From NCBI GenBank assembly GCA_934655755.1, contig CAKUHA010000010.1:1-51834 (forward strand): a stretch of 51,834 nucleotides of DNA, given 5' to 3'. The position numbers and the translations under genes are program-made. Below the pieces are notes generated by a model. It did no database searches and was not told the origin of the DNA. It worked only from the letters and a program-made list of their open reading frames with translations. Position 1 is the stretch's first letter; the number at the start of each line of letters is the position of its first letter. This DNA is from an uncultured Collinsella sp. (lineage in GTDB: Bacteria > Actinomycetota > Coriobacteriia > Coriobacteriales > Coriobacteriaceae). Shown here piece by piece: positions 50,370 through 51,834 of this stretch.

Positions 50370-50667
50370 GGAATGTATCGTGTCAGATAAGACTGTGCCG
50401 ATGGCGCTGAGCGAGAAAACCGTGTTAACGGTCAAACCAAATGCTGTCCAAAAGCTTGACGCATTTATGGGGCCGTTTGCCCTAAAAACATGTTTTCGCA
50501 GCTCAGATATAGCATGGGAATGCACACTTACTACACATTTAGTATCGGCGCGTTGCTATCTGACAGTAAGTTGCGTGTCGGGAAACGGCCAAAATCGCTC
50601 AAAATAAGGGTTCAGTATTTGTGAAGAGCCTGCCTGCCTATAAGAACCCGTCTGCCTATAGAGCGTA
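50370..50667. other. gap with no recognisable feature
   Basis: AT-richer than the genes around it. A duplicated word (CTGCCTATA at about 50633 and 50652) is present. No ORF, RNA gene or clear promoter is supported. Confidence 0.5.
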
Positions 50668-50707
50668 AAGCGGCCCCGCTGCGGGGTTTCTCGCTGCGGG
50701 GCCGCTT
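50668..50707 (-). terminator. terminator of the exonuclease gene
   Basis: AAGCGGCCCCGC and GCGGGGCCGCTT form a strong stem with an inner hairpin. On the minus strand it is followed by TACGC, so the U-tract is weak. It is about 32 bases past the stop at 50739. Confidence 0.7.
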
Positions 50708-50738
50708 GCGGGCAGGTCCGTGCTTGTCGCAGGCGTTG

Positions 50739-51707
50739 CTACTTCGCGAACAGGTTCTTGAGGTTGAACTCGGCTTGGACGGTTCGGAGCATGAGGTCGG
50801 TGTCGTCGAGGCCCAGGTGCTGCTCGTTGGCGTCGGCGGCGAGGGTGCCGCGGCGGCGTGCCCAGTTCTCGAGCGCGGCGGGCGCGGATTCGCGGGGGAG
50901 CGAGCGCACGTCGGCGTCCAAGCTGCGGCAAATCTGGCGCGAGTCGATGACGATGATCTTGCCCGCGCGGCGCGCCTCGGCGTAACCGTCAAGGTGAATC
51001 TTGAACCAGCTGTCCTCGAAGGCGGCGTTGTGCGCCATGTACGGATACTTCTTCATGAGCTTGAGCAGCTGCTTCTGCAGTTCCTTGTTCTCGCGGAACG
51101 GCTTTTTGCCATCGATGTCGTCCCAGGTGATGTGGTGGATATTCGACAGCGGCACGTCCTCGCCGCGATAAATGTCGGGCAGGCCGCAGTAGTGCGCCTC
51201 GGCGTCGTGCGGTACAGCGTCGCTGGTGAGGTCCATGATCTCCCAGCCCACGTTGATGATATAGCCGCGCTCGGGTGCGCGACCGGTGGTTTCGATGTCG
51301 ATGCCCAGCACCGTGCCCTGGATGGGCTTGCGGGCATACGCCACGCCGAGCGCGTCGCGGTCGCCGCGGATCTCGCGCATGACGGACGCGGCGGTGCGCT
51401 TTTGCATCTTGCCGATGGCGGCGCAGGTGTCGGCGTCGGATAGGCCGCGCGAAAGCGTCGCGGGCGTCACGTTACGCAGGCGCGCCTCGCCGATCTGGTC
51501 GCACAGGTCGCGGTTGCGGTCGGCCAGGTCGCGTACGGTGGCAAAATCGAAGCCGGGGTCGCCCTCGGCGGTAAAGTACTCGGTCTCGAGCACCTTGAGG
51601 GCCTCCTCGCCCTTCTGGCGCTCGGACTCCATGGCGCCGTGGTCGCCGTAGATAAACATGGGGATAAACGGCTGGCGCTCGTATTCGAGTGCTTGCGAAA
51701 CGTTCAT
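50739..51707 (-). CDS. DEDDh 3'-5' exonuclease (DnaQ-like)
   Basis: 322 residues, ATG 51707, AAGGAG upstream. An N-terminal helical region (about 1-125) precedes the exonuclease fold: Exo I GIDIETTGRAPERGYIINVG (about residues 135-154), Exo II HNAAFEDSWF, and Exo III HLGLDDTDLML (His-x-x-x-Asp). These are the DEDDh catalytic residues and all appear present. The family trims 3' ends of DNA or RNA, as in proofreading or RNase T-like roles. The N-terminal extension is not typical of DnaQ epsilon and may set the substrate. It is a single gene. Confidence 0.88.
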   Translation of the reverse strand: MNVSQALEYERQPFIPMFIYGDHGAMESERQKGEEALKVLETEYFTAEGDPGFDFATVRDLADRNRDLCDQIGEARLRNVTPATLSRGLSDADTCAAIGKMQKRTAASVMREIRGDRDALGVAYARKPIQGTVLGIDIETTGRAPERGYIINVGWEIMDLTSDAVPHDAEAHYCGLPDIYRGEDVPLSNIHHITWDDIDGKKPFRENKELQKQLLKLMKKYPYMAHNAAFEDSWFKIHLDGYAEARRAGKIIVIDSRQICRSLDADVRSLPRESAPAALENWARRRGTLAADANEQHLGLDDTDLMLRTVQAEFNLKNLFAK

Positions 51708-51834
51708 ATGCTGCTCCTTGGACGGGCCGCGTCGCGCGGCTCGGGGTTACTGAGTTGTGGCGAGATGATAGTTTACCATGGGCAACTATTGGCACCGCGC
51801 CTGGGACAACTACAATACCCTAGTTGACCGCTAG
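51708..51834. other. end of window, exonuclease upstream region
   Basis: Upstream DNA of the exonuclease gene. A 18-codon plus-strand frame (ATG 51778) has no ribosome site and is not called a gene. Confidence 0.4.

Overview
The window looks like chromosome of a gut Coriobacteriia species, most probably Collinsella. This is inferred from the gene content (class III fructose-bisphosphatase, GtrA pairs, a 12alpha-hydroxysteroid dehydrogenase-like enzyme, very large Ser/Lys-rich surface proteins), from GC-rich codon third positions, and from dense intergenic palindromes. No rRNA, tRNA, phage or CRISPR array was found. Both ends are arbitrary: the first gene is cut at its 5' end.

Layout. 1-3757: C69 dipeptidase (partial), a small phasin-like protein and an ABC1/AarF kinase-like protein. 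3758-11899: an inverted-repeat element, then a cobalamin riboswitch leading a two-gene operon. Its products are a 2184-residue surface protein and a 290-residue membrane-anchored protein, and both carry a transcobalamin-like DUF4430 domain. A strong terminator closes the operon. 11909-12218: five tandem 62-bp hairpin units. 12303-21497: two GtrA proteins, fructose-bisphosphatase, DegV, a TIM-barrel-like protein, a 56-residue membrane protein, an RsmB/RsmF-type methyltransferase and a MetRS-like ligase with an abnormal KMSKS loop. 21630-28828: DUF3267 protein and the queuosine genes queH, queA and tgt, interrupted by a tail-anchored coiled-coil protein and a 12alpha-HSDH-like SDR. 29041-34181: LOG protein, a DinJ/YafQ toxin-antitoxin pair, a TOTE-type primase-helicase, and mobile-looking repeats. 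34182-41437: DegV, HAD, M20 dipeptidase and pstSCAB. 41724-45738: ABC-F protein, two Cof-type HADs and a DtxR-family regulator. 46059-48758: a zinc-type efflux operon (ArsR sensor, HMA protein, P1B ATPase) with three matching operators. 48916-51707: another inverted-repeat element, a DUF559-like nuclease candidate and a DEDDh exonuclease.

The most interesting unit is the riboswitch-led DUF4430 pair. Its regulation and its domain content both point to corrinoids, so it may be a cell-surface corrinoid-capture system. The second theme is the intergenic DNA. Nearly every larger gap holds a 60-250 bp palindrome or inverted-repeat-bounded element, several placed exactly at stop codons, and some share a loop motif while their arms differ.
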